The notes beneath the pieces are model-generated. The model worked only from the letters and a program-made list of their open reading frames with translations, was not told the origin of the DNA and did not search any database. The position numbers and the translations under genes were made by a program. From Glutamicibacter sp. B1 (GTDB taxonomy: Bacteria; Actinomycetota; Actinomycetes; Actinomycetales; Micrococcaceae), in the NCBI RefSeq assembly GCF_039602135.1, contig NZ_CP125942.1, positions 2,480,001-2,544,000 of the forward strand: 64,000 nucleotides of DNA. Direction: 5' to 3'. Positions 27,964 through 36,949 of the stretch are shown one piece after another (position 1 is the first letter of the stretch; every line of letters starts with the position of its first letter).

Positions 27964-28578
27964 TTAGTTCACCGAGTCTTCGGCGACGACTCGCTTAAGC
28001 GCAGCTGAGGCGTGTGCTTGCAGATCGAGGTTGCCTTGGGAAACATCCCAACGCCAGAACAGTTCACCGTTGACCAAACCGTAAATACGGGTTGAGGAAG
28101 CATATGCTTTCGCATTTTTACTGCGTAACAGGCCTTCAGTTGCTAACTGGATTCGTGGACCGTCAATCAGTCCGTAATAGAGCTCAGACAGGCCGCCAGG
28201 ATGGACGATGTGCGCCTGAATCTTAAAACCTTCATCGGTGTGAAGCTTCTGCACATCGTCAGCTGAACGCAGTACCGGGAAGATATCGCCCGGAGTCATA
28301 CCCGGGCCAGCGTCAGCGTCTTGTTGTTGTCGGTCTAGAGACCAGAAACCGTTTTCAACGGCAAGGATCCGCAACTTCGTTCCGTCGGCCTCGGTAAGCC
28401 ACGCTTCGCTGCGGTATTCAAGATAAGGGCCGCCAACGTCACGGAAAGTGACTTGTTGCCAAAAGTACTCGTCCTCGGCTTCGCCTTCGCCAAGTCGACC
28501 AGCACCTTCCCAAGTGCCGATGAGCCATGCGAAAGGTACTAGTTCCGGGGTGAGGTCCGTAGGGAGATCAAATGCCAT
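27964..28578 (-). CDS. FABP/nitrobindin-like protein
   Basis: 204 residues starting at ATG 28578 (GGAGCGAG upstream; the longer open frame has no better start). WLIGTWEGAGRLGEGE near residues 18-33 and the alternating beta-strand pattern match the DUF1794/nitrobindin-like fatty-acid-binding-protein fold, some members of which bind heme. I do not see the clear C-terminal histidine region of classical nitrobindins, so heme binding is unproven. Coupled to ygfZ downstream. Confidence 0.82.
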   Translation of the reverse strand: MAFDLPTDLTPELVPFAWLIGTWEGAGRLGEGEAEDEYFWQQVTFRDVGGPYLEYRSEAWLTEADGTKLRILAVENGFWSLDRQQQDADAGPGMTPGDIFPVLRSADDVQKLHTDEGFKIQAHIVHPGGLSELYYGLIDGPRIQLATEGLLRSKNAKAYASSTRIYGLVNGELFWRWDVSQGNLDLQAHASAALKRVVAEDSVN

Positions 28579-28617
28579 GGACTGCTCGCTCCTAAATTCG
28601 TCAGTAGAGAAATGAAA

Positions 28618-28645
28618 ACAGCGCACACGTTGTTGTGTGCGCTGT
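28618..28645 (-). terminator. Hairpin after the 39-residue gene
   Basis: Perfect 11-bp stem (ACAGCGCACAC / GTGTGCGCTGT, loop GTTGTT) flanked by A-run and T-run, so usable on both strands. It immediately follows the stop codon at 28648 of a tiny membrane-protein gene. Confidence 0.8.
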
Positions 28646-28647
28646 TT

Positions 28648-28767
28648 TTACTTCTGACCTTGGAAGAGGCGCTTGACTACCAAGCCTGCGAAGCCCGCCA
28701 TGCCTAGACCGGCGATAACAACTAGTGCCTGGAAGAAAATTTCGAGTGCAAGATAATTTTCATTCAT
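28648..28767 (-). CDS. 39-residue single-span membrane protein
   Basis: A short frame starting at ATG 28767 (MNENYLALEIFFQALVV...) that encodes an N-terminal soluble part, one hydrophobic segment with Gly/Ala/Val (about residues 13-31) and a basic end KRLFQGQK. The hairpin terminator begins two bases past its stop. The ribosome-binding site is weak. No family recognised; the terminator placement and hydrophobic composition are the evidence that it is expressed. Confidence 0.55.
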   Translation of the reverse strand: MNENYLALEIFFQALVVIAGLGMAGFAGLVVKRLFQGQK

Positions 28768-28833
28768 GGCTTCATCTTAGCGCGAGACGAAGCATAACTT
28801 CGACACACGTGACGTACCGCGCATCATGTTGCG

Positions 28834-29574
28834 CTAAATGAACGCCAGAACCTCCATGGCATACCAGCTGGCGGCACCGCTGATCAGAATAATTCCGCAG
28901 GAAAGACCAAGAATTCCGCTGATATTCCGAACGCTTCGGCTAGCCAGTGCCAGGGCGCGTAATGACCCGACAAGTAGCCCAACAAGCAGGCCAATGACTG
29001 CACCCTGGAACCACAGGATATCTATGGGCAATGCACTGGCGGCCGCGCCTAAAGCAACAGCTATAAGTGGTGCCAAGATCATGGTCATTCTGTTGGGCAA
29101 GCGGGTAACAACGACTGCCCCGGCACCAAGCAAAGAAATAACTGTGGTGACGGTGAGCCCAAACCCGTAGCCGACTTGCGCGCTGGCGGCCCATGCTGAA
29201 CCTAAGACGGCCAACACCATACCGGTAACGCCAGAGACGACTCCGGCCAGTCGACCTTCTGCTGCAGCTCCGCGCAAAACTTGCGAGATGAATACCAACA
29301 GCACTCCGACGGCGATAACTTCTACGCTATGTGACATGACCGAGGAACCGGGCATAAATACTGTTGCGGCAGTTGCAGCTAGTGAGCTTAGGGCCAGAAT
29401 AATGGTGATTGGCCATGGGGCATCAGAGCGGACCATTCGCGGCCAAGTGTAGGCAAAAACCAGCTGTAATATTGCGGTGACCATGCCCATGGGCCATGTC
29501 AGTTCTGAGAGGCTTGCAGCCCCGGTTAATAGGGCGACAGCAACTAGCCCGCACAATAAAACTTTGATTCTCAA
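28834..29574 (-). CDS. Small permease-like membrane protein
   Basis: 246 residues with roughly eight short hydrophobic helices and few charged residues; no substrate-binding motif that I recognise. TTG 29574 is preceded by CAGGAAA seven bases upstream. It lies between the FABP-like gene and glnR, transcribed divergently from glnR. Function unknown; membership in an uncharacterised actinobacterial permease family is an inference. Confidence 0.75.
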   Translation of the reverse strand: MRIKVLLCGLVAVALLTGAASLSELTWPMGMVTAILQLVFAYTWPRMVRSDAPWPITIILALSSLAATAATVFMPGSSVMSHSVEVIAVGVLLVFISQVLRGAAAEGRLAGVVSGVTGMVLAVLGSAWAASAQVGYGFGLTVTTVISLLGAGAVVVTRLPNRMTMILAPLIAVALGAAASALPIDILWFQGAVIGLLVGLLVGSLRALALASRSVRNISGILGLSCGIILISGAASWYAMEVLAFI

Positions 29575-29700
29575 TCTATGTTTCCTGACGGTAATGTGTC
29601 TGCATCTGCGTGTTCACATGCATGATTCAACGAATTCATTCCTTATACTGTGACACGTAAAGATGATTAATTCGCAACCACTTGGCAGGAGGACGAGCTA

Positions 29701-30369
29701 TTGGCCCACCTACTGCTACTTAGCAATCATGCCGAAAACGCTGCCGAAGTTCTTCCAGCACTCGAATTACTACTGCATGAGATTTCTTTTCTCCCGGCCA
29801 GCACCGAATCGCTGAATCAGGTTCCTGAATGTGACGCCATCATCCTAGATGCGCGTACGGACTTAATTCCAGCTCGGTCTTTGGCACAAATCCTCCACAC
29901 GAATCTTAACTTGCCGCTATTGCTAGTTGTTAGCGAAGGCGCGTTGGGGATTCTAAATTCTGAGTGGCACGCAGCTGACTTTCTCTTGCCCTCAGCGATA
30001 CCGGCAGAACTTGACGCGCGTATTCGTTTGATGCTCGCAGCTAGCCCCGTCGTTGCGCCTACTCCAGAACCAGCAGAGAACACTTCAGGATTGCGTATCG
30101 ATGAACTGAGCTACACCGCTCGCATTGATAGCCGCATGCTGGATCTTACCTACAAAGAATTTGAGCTTCTAAAGTATCTAGCTCAGTTCCCAGGTCGAGT
30201 GTTCACCCGTGAACAGTTATTGCATGAAGTCTGGGGTTACGACTATTACGGTGGCACTCGCACCGTTGATGTTCACGTCCGTCGTTTACGCGCCAAGCTA
30301 GGCACTGACCACGAACAACTCATCGGAACAGTTCGTAACGTCGGTTACCGTTTCCATACCGAAGCATAA
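29701..30369 (+). CDS. glnR: GlnR-type OmpR/PhoB-family regulator
   Basis: 222 residues. The atypical receiver has D50 (AIILD) but otherwise follows GlnR, the orphan actinobacterial nitrogen regulator. The DNA-binding winged helix is highly conserved: LDLTYKEFELLKYLAQFPGR, REQLLHEVWGYDYYGGTRT and VDVHVRRLRAKLG, as in Streptomyces/Mycobacterium GlnR. TTG 29701 is chosen because AGGAGGA lies eight bases upstream; a TATACT hexamer at 29644 may be its -10. It precedes mshD, a conserved arrangement. No partner kinase gene is present. Confidence 0.92.
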   Translation: MAHLLLLSNHAENAAEVLPALELLLHEISFLPASTESLNQVPECDAIILDARTDLIPARSLAQILHTNLNLPLLLVVSEGALGILNSEWHAADFLLPSAIPAELDARIRLMLAASPVVAPTPEPAENTSGLRIDELSYTARIDSRMLDLTYKEFELLKYLAQFPGRVFTREQLLHEVWGYDYYGGTRTVDVHVRRLRAKLGTDHEQLIGTVRNVGYRFHTEA

Positions 30370-30412
30370 CTTTCAGCTAATTTATGGCCAGTTCATTCAT
30401 TCACCCACTATC

Positions 30413-31378
30413 GTGAAAGACATGAGTGAACTGCCACAGACCACAGTATCGATTCACCACGTGCCCGCGGAGCTTGATGAGCGCACCCTGAGCGATGTCC
30501 GTCGCTTAGCTACACAAGCCCAGGATGTCGACGGTAATCCCCCACTGAGCGACCAAACGCTGGTCGCTTTAGCAGCCGATGAAACAGATGAGAACATCAT
30601 CACGTTGCTCGCTGAAGTTGGTGAAGGCTCCGATGCCGTTCTGGCAGGCATCGCAGTTCTTGTGCGCGAGGCACAAGATCAGCCATGGGTACTGGAACTC
30701 GTGGTTCACCCCAACCACCGACAGGCCGGTATTGGCCGCGCACTGCTGACCAAGCTCAATGAGATTGTTGATCTAACCAAAGTTCAGGCGTGGGCACACG
30801 GTGACCACGAAGCAGCCAAGAAGCTCGCCGAGAAGACTGGTCTAAGCCGTGTCCGTGAGCTATACCGGATGCGTCGTGAAGGTACCGACTACATTGAGGA
30901 AGCTCCGGCAGATCGCCGTATCTCGGTCCGCAGTTTCCGTGTGGGCGAAGACGAGCCTGCTTGGCTTGAGGCTAACGCCAAGGCCTTTGCACACCATCCA
31001 GAGCAGGGTTCCCTGACCCTCTCTGATCTCGATTCCCGTATGGCCGAGGACTGGTTTGACCCCTCAGGTTTCTTCCTGGCCTTTGATGCCGAGCAAAACC
31101 TGTTGGCCTACCACTGGACCAAGATTCACCCAGCTTCCGGTGATGCTGTTCGCCCCAGCGGTGAAGTCTATGTAGTTGGTGTTGTTCCCGAGGCACAGGG
31201 ATTGGGCTTGGGTCGGTCGTTGACTATCACTGGTGTCAACTACCTGTTGGAGCTCGGAGTCGACCCCGTCATCCTCTATGTCGATGCCGAGAACGAACCC
31301 GCTGTCAAGCTCTATCGTTCATTGGGCTTCACACTTTGGGACGCTGACATTATGTATGGTCCGAAAACGATAGACTAG
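30413..31378 (+). CDS. mshD: Mycothiol synthase
   Basis: 321 residues containing two GNAT acetyltransferase domains. The first carries LELVVHPNHRQAGIGRALL (around 93-111) and the second VYVVGVVPEAQGLGLGRSL (around 247-265), as in MshD, which acetylates the cysteinyl-glucosaminyl-inositol intermediate in the last step of mycothiol synthesis. GTG 30413 or ATG 30422 could start it; neither has a strong ribosome-binding site. It follows glnR by 43 bp on the same strand. Confidence 0.93.
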   Translation: MKDMSELPQTTVSIHHVPAELDERTLSDVRRLATQAQDVDGNPPLSDQTLVALAADETDENIITLLAEVGEGSDAVLAGIAVLVREAQDQPWVLELVVHPNHRQAGIGRALLTKLNEIVDLTKVQAWAHGDHEAAKKLAEKTGLSRVRELYRMRREGTDYIEEAPADRRISVRSFRVGEDEPAWLEANAKAFAHHPEQGSLTLSDLDSRMAEDWFDPSGFFLAFDAEQNLLAYHWTKIHPASGDAVRPSGEVYVVGVVPEAQGLGLGRSLTITGVNYLLELGVDPVILYVDAENEPAVKLYRSLGFTLWDADIMYGPKTID

Positions 31379-31462
31379 AAGTATCAGCGGTTTCATGTAC
31401 TAATAGGACCGCGCTCACGAGGTGTTTTGGCATCTCCTCGCAGGAAGAAATGAGTTCAGCAG

Positions 31463-33679
31463 ATGACTAGCTCCCCCCAGGAAACTACTTCTCAATTACG
31501 CGACGTTCCCTCTTCTAAAGTCAATGAAGACAGAATAGAGCCTGCTGATTCACTCCCGGATTTACATCCTGAGGGAGAATTTCAAAACGAACGTTTTCTC
31601 GATCGTGAACTGAGCTGGTTGCACTTTAACGCTCGTGTTCTCGAACTAGCCGAAGACACTAACCTTCCATTACTGGAACGTGTGAACTTCTTATCAATTT
31701 TCGCTTCGAACCTCGACGAATTCTTCATGGTTCGAGTTGCGGGGCTTAAGCGGCGTATCGCCGCCGGCTTGGCGGTTCCAGCGGCCAACGGGATGAACCC
31801 GGTGGATCAGCTGGAACTGCTACTGTCTTCGGCTCACTCTTTGCAGACCCGACACGCAAACGTCTTTTCCGAATCGGTTGCCCCTGACCTAGCCGAACAG
31901 GGTATCCGTATTACAACTTGGGAAGACCTCTCAGCCAGCGAACGCGATGTGCTTTCCAAGTGGTTTGTTGCACAGGTCTTCCCAGTACTCACTCCACTTG
32001 CCGTAGATCCGGCACACCCATTCCCATACATCTCAGGTTTGTCTCTGAACCTAGCGGTTGTTGTCCGCAACCCACTGACCGGCAAGCAACTCTTTGCTCG
32101 ACTCAAGGTGCCCGATACCATTGCTCGCCTGATCAGCATCGATGGAACGCGAGCTGCGCATTCTTCACATCGCACCGCACGTTTCATTCCTCTTGAAGCA
32201 CTGATCGCAGTACACCTTGAGTTGCTGTTCCCAGGCATGGAAATCGTTGAACACCACTTCTTCCGCGTTACCCGTAACGAGGACTTGGAAGTAGAAGAAG
32301 ACGACGCAGAAAACCTGCTTCAGGCTCTGGAGAAGGAACTGTTGCGTCGTCGCTTTGGCCCTCCGGTGCGTCTTGAAGTTGCTGATGACATCAATCCTGA
32401 AATCATGGATCTGCTCACCAGGGAACTGGGCGTAGACGAAGACGAAGTCTTCAAGCTCCCAGCACCGCTGGATCTGCGAGGCCTGGGTGTCATCGCTTCC
32501 TTGGACCGTGCGGAGTTGCACTATCCAAAGCATGTCGGCCACACTTCAAGCCACCTGAACGAATCGGAAACTGCTAAGGCCGCCAACGTCTTTGCTGCAG
32601 TTCGTCGCCGCGACATCTTGTTGCATCACCCCTACGATTCGTTCTCAACGAGCGTTCAGGCGTTCTTAGAGCAGGCTGCTGCTGACCCTAAGGTCATGGC
32701 AATCAAGCAGACCCTGTACCGCACCAGTGGTGACTCCCCGATTGTTGATGCTCTGATTGATGCTGCTGAGGCAGGCAAGCAGGTTTTGGCACTCGTCGAA
32801 ATCAAGGCACGCTTTGATGAGCAGGCCAATATCTCTTGGGCTAGGAAACTGGAGCAGGCCGGCGTCCACGTGGTCTATGGCATCGTCGGCCTCAAGACGC
32901 ACTCCAAGCTGTCATTGGTGGTCCGCCGCGAAGGCGATAAGTTGCGCCGATACTGCCACATCGGTACTGGTAACTACCACCCACGTACCGCACGGTACTA
33001 CGAAGACTTCGGTTTGCTCACTTGCGATGACACCGTTGGCGAGGATGTTTCCAAGCTCTTTAACCAGCTTTCCGGTTATGCTCCACGCTCAACTTACAGC
33101 CGTCTGCTTGTTGCACCCCGTTCGGTACGCACGGGCTTGTTGGCACATATCGAGAAGGAAATTGCCAACGCAAAATCCGGTATCGAAGCCAAGGTCGTCA
33201 TCAAGGTCAACTCCATCGTTGATGAAGCAATCATCGATGCTTTGTATCGAGCTAGCCAGGCAGGCGTCAAGGTTGAGGTCATCGTCCGCGGTATCTGTGC
33301 ACTGCGTCCGGGAGTACCAGGGCTGAGCGACAATATCGAAGTTCGTTCAATCTTGGGTCGTTTCTTGGAACACAGTCGCGTGTTCCTGTTTGCCAACGGT
33401 GGGGAACCGCTGGTTTACATTGGCTCTGCGGACATGATGCACCGTAACTTGGACCGTCGAGTTGAAGCACTGGTCTCCTTGCGTAATCCTGAGGACGTTG
33501 AGGACATGATCAAGCAGTTGAATCTGTACATGGCTGATACCACCGCTTCTTGGCATCTGAACTCGGATGGGGAATGGACTCGCCACTCCCAGGACGAAGA
33601 AGGTAATCCGCTCACCGACATTCAGTTCTGGCTCATCGATGACCATGCCCGCCGACGAAACAGTGGACGTAACAGCTAG
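31463..33679 (+). CDS. ppk1: Polyphosphate kinase
   Basis: 738 residues, PPK1 family, reversibly making polyphosphate from ATP. It has an N-terminal extension of about 45 residues, then [17 protein letters not shown], and the two phospholipase-D-like catalytic histidine regions: [19 protein letters not shown] and [17 protein letters not shown]. The start ATG is overlapped by a six-codon frame (31450-31470) whose AUG lies just after AGGAAGAA; ppk itself has poor ribosome-binding potential. The stop overlaps the next gene by one base. Confidence 0.96.
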   Translation: MTSSPQETTSQLRDVPSSKVNEDRIEPADSLPDLHPEGEFQNERFLDRELSWLHFNARVLELAEDTNLPLLERVNFLSIFASNLDEFFMVRVAGLKRRIAAGLAVPAANGMNPVDQLELLLSSAHSLQTRHANVFSESVAPDLAEQGIRITTWEDLSASERDVLSKWFVAQVFPVLTPLAVDPAHPFPYISGLSLNLAVVVRNPLTGKQLFARLKVPDTIARLISIDGTRAAHSSHRTARFIPLEALIAVHLELLFPGMEIVEHHFFRVTRNEDLEVEEDDAENLLQALEKELLRRRFGPPVRLEVADDINPEIMDLLTRELGVDEDEVFKLPAPLDLRGLGVIASLDRAELHYPKHVGHTSSHLNESETAKAANVFAAVRRRDILLHHPYDSFSTSVQAFLEQAAADPKVMAIKQTLYRTSGDSPIVDALIDAAEAGKQVLALVEIKARFDEQANISWARKLEQAGVHVVYGIVGLKTHSKLSLVVRREGDKLRRYCHIGTGNYHPRTARYYEDFGLLTCDDTVGEDVSKLFNQLSGYAPRSTYSRLLVAPRSVRTGLLAHIEKEIANAKSGIEAKVVIKVNSIVDEAIIDALYRASQAGVKVEVIVRGICALRPGVPGLSDNIEVRSILGRFLEHSRVFLFANGGEPLVYIGSADMMHRNLDRRVEALVSLRNPEDVEDMIKQLNLYMADTTASWHLNSDGEWTRHSQDEEGNPLTDIQFWLIDDHARRRNSGRNS

Positions 33680-34686
33680 TGTCAGAGTCTCAACTACACG
33701 AAGCCGCTTTGCGAGTTCGTGAAATCGTTCGCTCGGTAGATGCCGAGGAAATCACCCTTGGTGACTTCGACATCATCGCAGCTGGCGCCATCCCATGGCG
33801 GATTATTGACAACAAATTGCAAGTTCTGTTGATTCATCGTCCAAAGTATGACGATTGGTCATGGCCTAAGGGCAAGCTCGATCCTGGAGAGTCCATCGCA
33901 GAGTGCGCAGTGCGTGAAGTGCGTGAAGAAGTAGGATTGCGCATTACGCTCGGCATCCCACTCTCGGCGACAGCTTATTCGGTCAAGCAAAAGTCCAAGG
34001 TGGTGTACTACTGGGCGGCCAAAACCGACCATCGTACGCAGATTGACCCAGATGGCGCAGAATGCGACACCACACAGTGGGTGAGTGCCAAAAAGGCTGG
34101 CCAGCTCTTAACCAACCCCACCGATGCACAGCCTCTTGCGGACCTCATCAAGGCACACAAGAATGGGACGCTTGATGCAGTTCCGGTTTTGATTGTCCGG
34201 CATGCCAAGGCGAAGCCACGTGGCAATTGGACTCGTGCCGAGGGCGAGCGTCCTTTGGCAGCTACCGGACGTCGTCAGGCGCAGGCAGTTTCACGGATGC
34301 TCGAAGCATGGCAACCGGCCCATATCGCTTCATCCCCGTGGTTGCGTTGTGTCCAGACTTTGGCGCCTTATGCCAATTTGCATGCCATGAAAATGAAGAA
34401 TGTCAGGGCAATCACCGAGCATTCGGCCATGAGGCATCCGGAGAGAGCCCGTCGCGCCGTTCAGAAGCTTTTTGATAAATATCGTTCCCAGGCCATCTGT
34501 ACACACCGACCAGTCCTCCCCTTGGTACTGGAAGTTCTGGCGAAAAACTCCTCGCCTAAATTAGCCGATTGCTTACCTAAGGTAGACCCCTACCTTGAAC
34601 CCGGTTCGCTAATTGTCGCGCAGCAAGTTCAAGGTGCAAAACCTCGGATTGTTTCCTTTGAAGTCCACGCCCCATTCCACGACTAA
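33679..34686 (+). CDS. MutT1-like Nudix and histidine-phosphatase fusion
   Basis: 335 residues. The N-terminal Nudix domain has the full box G-x5-E-x7-REVREE-x-G (GKLDPGESIAEC...VREEVG, about residues 68-90). The C-terminal part has LIVRHAKAKPRG (about 173-184), the RHG motif of the histidine-phosphatase superfamily. This fusion matches mycobacterial MutT1, which removes 8-oxo nucleotides and diadenosine polyphosphates. GTG 33679 overlaps the ppk stop by one base (TAGTG), so the two are translationally coupled. Confidence 0.93.
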   Translation: MSESQLHEAALRVREIVRSVDAEEITLGDFDIIAAGAIPWRIIDNKLQVLLIHRPKYDDWSWPKGKLDPGESIAECAVREVREEVGLRITLGIPLSATAYSVKQKSKVVYYWAAKTDHRTQIDPDGAECDTTQWVSAKKAGQLLTNPTDAQPLADLIKAHKNGTLDAVPVLIVRHAKAKPRGNWTRAEGERPLAATGRRQAQAVSRMLEAWQPAHIASSPWLRCVQTLAPYANLHAMKMKNVRAITEHSAMRHPERARRAVQKLFDKYRSQAICTHRPVLPLVLEVLAKNSSPKLADCLPKVDPYLEPGSLIVAQQVQGAKPRIVSFEVHAPFHD

Positions 34687-34692
34687 TCACCG

Positions 34693-34722
34693 GCAAGACC
34701 CCGCCTCACAGCGGGGTCTTGC
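34693..34722 (+). terminator. ppk-mutT1 operon terminator
   Basis: Perfect 12-bp stem (GCAAGACCCCGC / GCGGGGTCTTGC, loop CTCACA) followed by TTTAT, six nt after the stop codon of the MutT1-like gene. Confidence 0.85.
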
Positions 34723-34820
34723 TTTATCCTCCTGAACTGTCCATACCCGTTGCATTCGGCTCCGATTAGGGATAAGACTGTATTCAACAGATGTTATCGA
34801 TCGTCAATCGAGGTAAAGCC

Positions 34821-35153
34821 ATGAATGCCCAACAACCGCATCAACCAGTGGATAAAGTTGTGCACCAGGGTCTGCGCCTTGACCATGATGAAAGTCGTGG
34901 ACGCTTTTCGCTGTGGCATGGTTCTACATTTGTCGGTTTCTTGGGTTACTACCAAGAAGGCGACGTGGTAACGATCCAGCACACCATCATCAATGAAGAA
35001 TTTGGCCGCCGTGGCTACGCACGCGCCCTGGTGACGCTGGTACTGGATCGCTTTAATAATGAAGGACTGAAGATCATTCCTGAATGCAGCTATGTTCAGG
35101 ATTATCTGCGTCGCTATCCTGAATACAACTCCATGGTCGTCAAACCCAACTAA
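34821..35153 (+). CDS. Small GNAT-like N-acetyltransferase
   Basis: 110 residues from ATG 34821 (GAGGTAAAGCC upstream). The pattern RFSLWHGSTFVGFLGY...TIQHTIINEEFGRRGYARALV...YVQDYLRRYPEYN is that of the YjdJ/YidJ-type single-domain GNAT proteins with the acetyl-CoA loop GRRGYA. The family's substrate is not known. It stands alone between the mutT1 terminator and thyA. Confidence 0.85.
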   Translation: MNAQQPHQPVDKVVHQGLRLDHDESRGRFSLWHGSTFVGFLGYYQEGDVVTIQHTIINEEFGRRGYARALVTLVLDRFNNEGLKIIPECSYVQDYLRRYPEYNSMVVKPN

Positions 35154-35213
35154 ATTCGTTTCATGCGAGAAGAGTCATCTCGATCAGGTGTTCTGTGCAA
35201 AGTGCGGGTGAAC

Positions 35214-35219
35214 TAAACT
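35214..35219 (+). promoter_or_regulatory. -10 element of a short-leader thyA promoter
   Basis: TAAACT seven nt before the GTG of thyA, with TTCTGT 18 bp further upstream. No ribosome-binding site separates it from the start, so a leaderless transcript is suggested. Confidence 0.4.
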
Positions 35220-35226
35220 TGGTTGC

Positions 35227-36030
35227 GTGAACATTGCGACGCCTTATGAAGACTTGCTCAAGGATGTGCTGGAAAACGGTACTTCCAAAGAAGACCGCAC
35301 CGGAACCGGAACTATCTCCGTTTTTGGTCGCCAAATCCGCTTTGATCTTCAAGATTCCTTCCCTCTGATCACCACCAAGCGAGTGCATTTTAAGTCGGTC
35401 GCGGCTGAACTGCTGTGGTTCTTGCGTGGTGAATCCAATGTGAAGTGGCTGCAGGATCAGGGCGTGCGTATCTGGAATGAGTGGGCCGATGAAGACGGAG
35501 AACTCGGCCCCGTCTACGGCGTGCAGTGGCGTAGCTGGCCAACCCCAGACGGTGGCCACATCGATCAGATTTCTCAGCTGGTTGAGTCCCTCAAAAATAA
35601 CCCCGACTCCCGTCGTCACATCGTCTCGGCCTGGAATGTCTCGGAAATTCAAAACATGGCTTTGCCCCCATGCCACGTTTTCTTCCAGTTTTATGTAGCC
35701 GATGGCAAACTCTCCTGCCAGCTTTATCAGCGCAGCGCAGACATGTTCCTGGGTGTGCCTTTCAACATCGCTTCCTACGCTCTGCTGACCATGATGCTGG
35801 CACAACAGCTGGATCTTGAGCCCGGTGAATTCATTTGGACCGGCGGCGACGTGCACATCTACACCAACCACCTAGAACAGGTTAAGGAACAGCTCAGCCG
35901 CGATCCTTACCCGTACCCAACGTTGAGCTTCACGTCCAAGCCTGAGTCAATCTTTGACTACACGCTAGAAGACTTCAGCATCAATGATTACCAGCATCAC
36001 CCAACCATCAAGGGAACTGTCGCCGTATGA
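35227..36030 (+). CDS. thyA: Thymidylate synthase
   Basis: 267 residues of the classical ThyA enzyme, converting dUMP to dTMP with methylenetetrahydrofolate. The catalytic cysteine is C149 in [13 protein letters not shown]; the folate-binding [20 protein letters not shown] follows and the C-terminus ends GTVAV. It starts at GTG 35227 without a clear ribosome-binding site. The stop overlaps the folA start by four bases (ATGA), so the genes form one operon. Confidence 0.97.
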   Translation: MNIATPYEDLLKDVLENGTSKEDRTGTGTISVFGRQIRFDLQDSFPLITTKRVHFKSVAAELLWFLRGESNVKWLQDQGVRIWNEWADEDGELGPVYGVQWRSWPTPDGGHIDQISQLVESLKNNPDSRRHIVSAWNVSEIQNMALPPCHVFFQFYVADGKLSCQLYQRSADMFLGVPFNIASYALLTMMLAQQLDLEPGEFIWTGGDVHIYTNHLEQVKEQLSRDPYPYPTLSFTSKPESIFDYTLEDFSINDYQHHPTIKGTVAV

Positions 36031-36602
36031 CCGAAGCACCGCGCCATGCCGAGCGGCTAGAACCGCTACTCGGAGCCATTTGGGCTCAGGCGAACAACGG
36101 AATCATCGGTGCCCAAGGCTCTATGCCATGGCATGTCCCCGAAGACTTGGCTCACTTCAAGCGCATCACCGCGGGCCATCCTGTCATTATGGGACGCGCT
36201 ACATGGAATTCCTTCCCGGAAAAGTTCCGCCCCCTTCCAGGACGTACCAATGTGGTGCTCACCGCCCAGTCTGATCTCCACGATCAGTTGCGCAAGGACG
36301 GCGCGGTTCCGGCGTCAACTTTGGACGAAGCACTAGCCTTGGCGCGCAAGGCTGATGGCGGCGAAGAGGTCTGGATCATCGGTGGTGGCAAGGTTTACGC
36401 GCAAGCGCTGGATTTGCTGGACGTCGCCGTGATCACCAAATTGGATCTGGAACCTGCCGGGGACACGTCTGCGCCGCAACTGTCTGAAGACTTCGTTATC
36501 GGTGCAACTGATCCTTCACTAGATTCAGATGATGCCGATTGGCATGTCTCTTCCACTGGTACTCGCTACCGTTTTGAAACCTGGCTGCGCCAAAAGGACT
36601 AA
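36027..36602 (+). CDS. folA: Dihydrofolate reductase
   Basis: 191 residues. [26 protein letters not shown], the GRATWNSFP loop, PGRTNVVLT and [13 protein letters not shown] are the DHFR substrate- and NADPH-binding elements. The C-terminal tail continues slightly beyond the normal 160 residues. ThyA oxidises its folate cofactor and FolA reduces it back, so the coupled pair makes functional sense. Confidence 0.96.
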   Translation: MTEAPRHAERLEPLLGAIWAQANNGIIGAQGSMPWHVPEDLAHFKRITAGHPVIMGRATWNSFPEKFRPLPGRTNVVLTAQSDLHDQLRKDGAVPASTLDEALALARKADGGEEVWIIGGGKVYAQALDLLDVAVITKLDLEPAGDTSAPQLSEDFVIGATDPSLDSDDADWHVSSTGTRYRFETWLRQKD

Positions 36603-36609
36603 TACGAAC

Positions 36610-36837
36610 ATGAAAAAATACATCGGTGAGCTCAAGGAGCATCCAGAGGCACTCTTCGTGCTCGGCTACATGCTTTTTCCATTGCTCGCGTTAGCTGTCG
36701 CTGTCCTCGGGTTCTTCATGGTGCTCGGTGGGCACAAGATCTTCGGTTTGATCCTGCTCTTGGTCCCCGCCCAGATCTTCATCTTTGCCGCGGTGTGGGC
36801 CATTAACAACCGCAAGCGACTGCTTGAGGAAAAGTAA
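36610..36837 (+). CDS. Small two-helix membrane protein
   Basis: 75 residues beginning at ATG 36610 (MKKYIGELKEHPEAL...). Two hydrophobic helices (about residues 16-39 and 44-63) are separated by a short turn GGHKIFG, and the tail is basic/acidic (NNRKRLLEEK). It follows folA by 7 nt and ends before a hairpin terminator, so it is likely co-transcribed with thyA-folA. The ribosome-binding site is weak. Family unknown. Confidence 0.65.
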   Translation: MKKYIGELKEHPEALFVLGYMLFPLLALAVAVLGFFMVLGGHKIFGLILLLVPAQIFIFAAVWAINNRKRLLEEK

Positions 36838-36852
36838 AACTTGCGCTGTATC

Positions 36853-36891
36853 GAATCACACCTGAGCCCTGCTGGGGCTTGGGTGTGATTC
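36853..36891 (+). terminator. thyA-folA operon terminator
   Basis: Stem GAATCACACC / GGTGTGATTC extended by GAGCCC/GGGCTT pairing around a short loop, 15 nt after the stop of the small membrane protein gene. The following T-run is weak. Confidence 0.7.
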
Positions 36892-36908
36892 TGCTTTAAC
36901 TGCTGTAA

Positions 36909-36933
36909 CGAACCGGGCTTCACGCCCGGTTCG
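36909..36933. promoter_or_regulatory. 10-bp perfect inverted repeat before asd
   Basis: CGAACCGGGC / GCCCGGTTCG around TTCAC, overlapping where the -35 of the asd promoter would be. No T-run follows. It may be an operator rather than a terminator. Confidence 0.45.
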
Positions 36934-36937
36934 CCCC

Positions 36938-36943
36938 TACCAT
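36938..36943 (+). promoter_or_regulatory. -10 element of a leaderless asd promoter
   Basis: TACCAT six nt before the asd ATG with no ribosome-binding site between, the spacing of actinobacterial leaderless genes. Confidence 0.45.
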
Positions 36944-36949
36944 GGAAAT

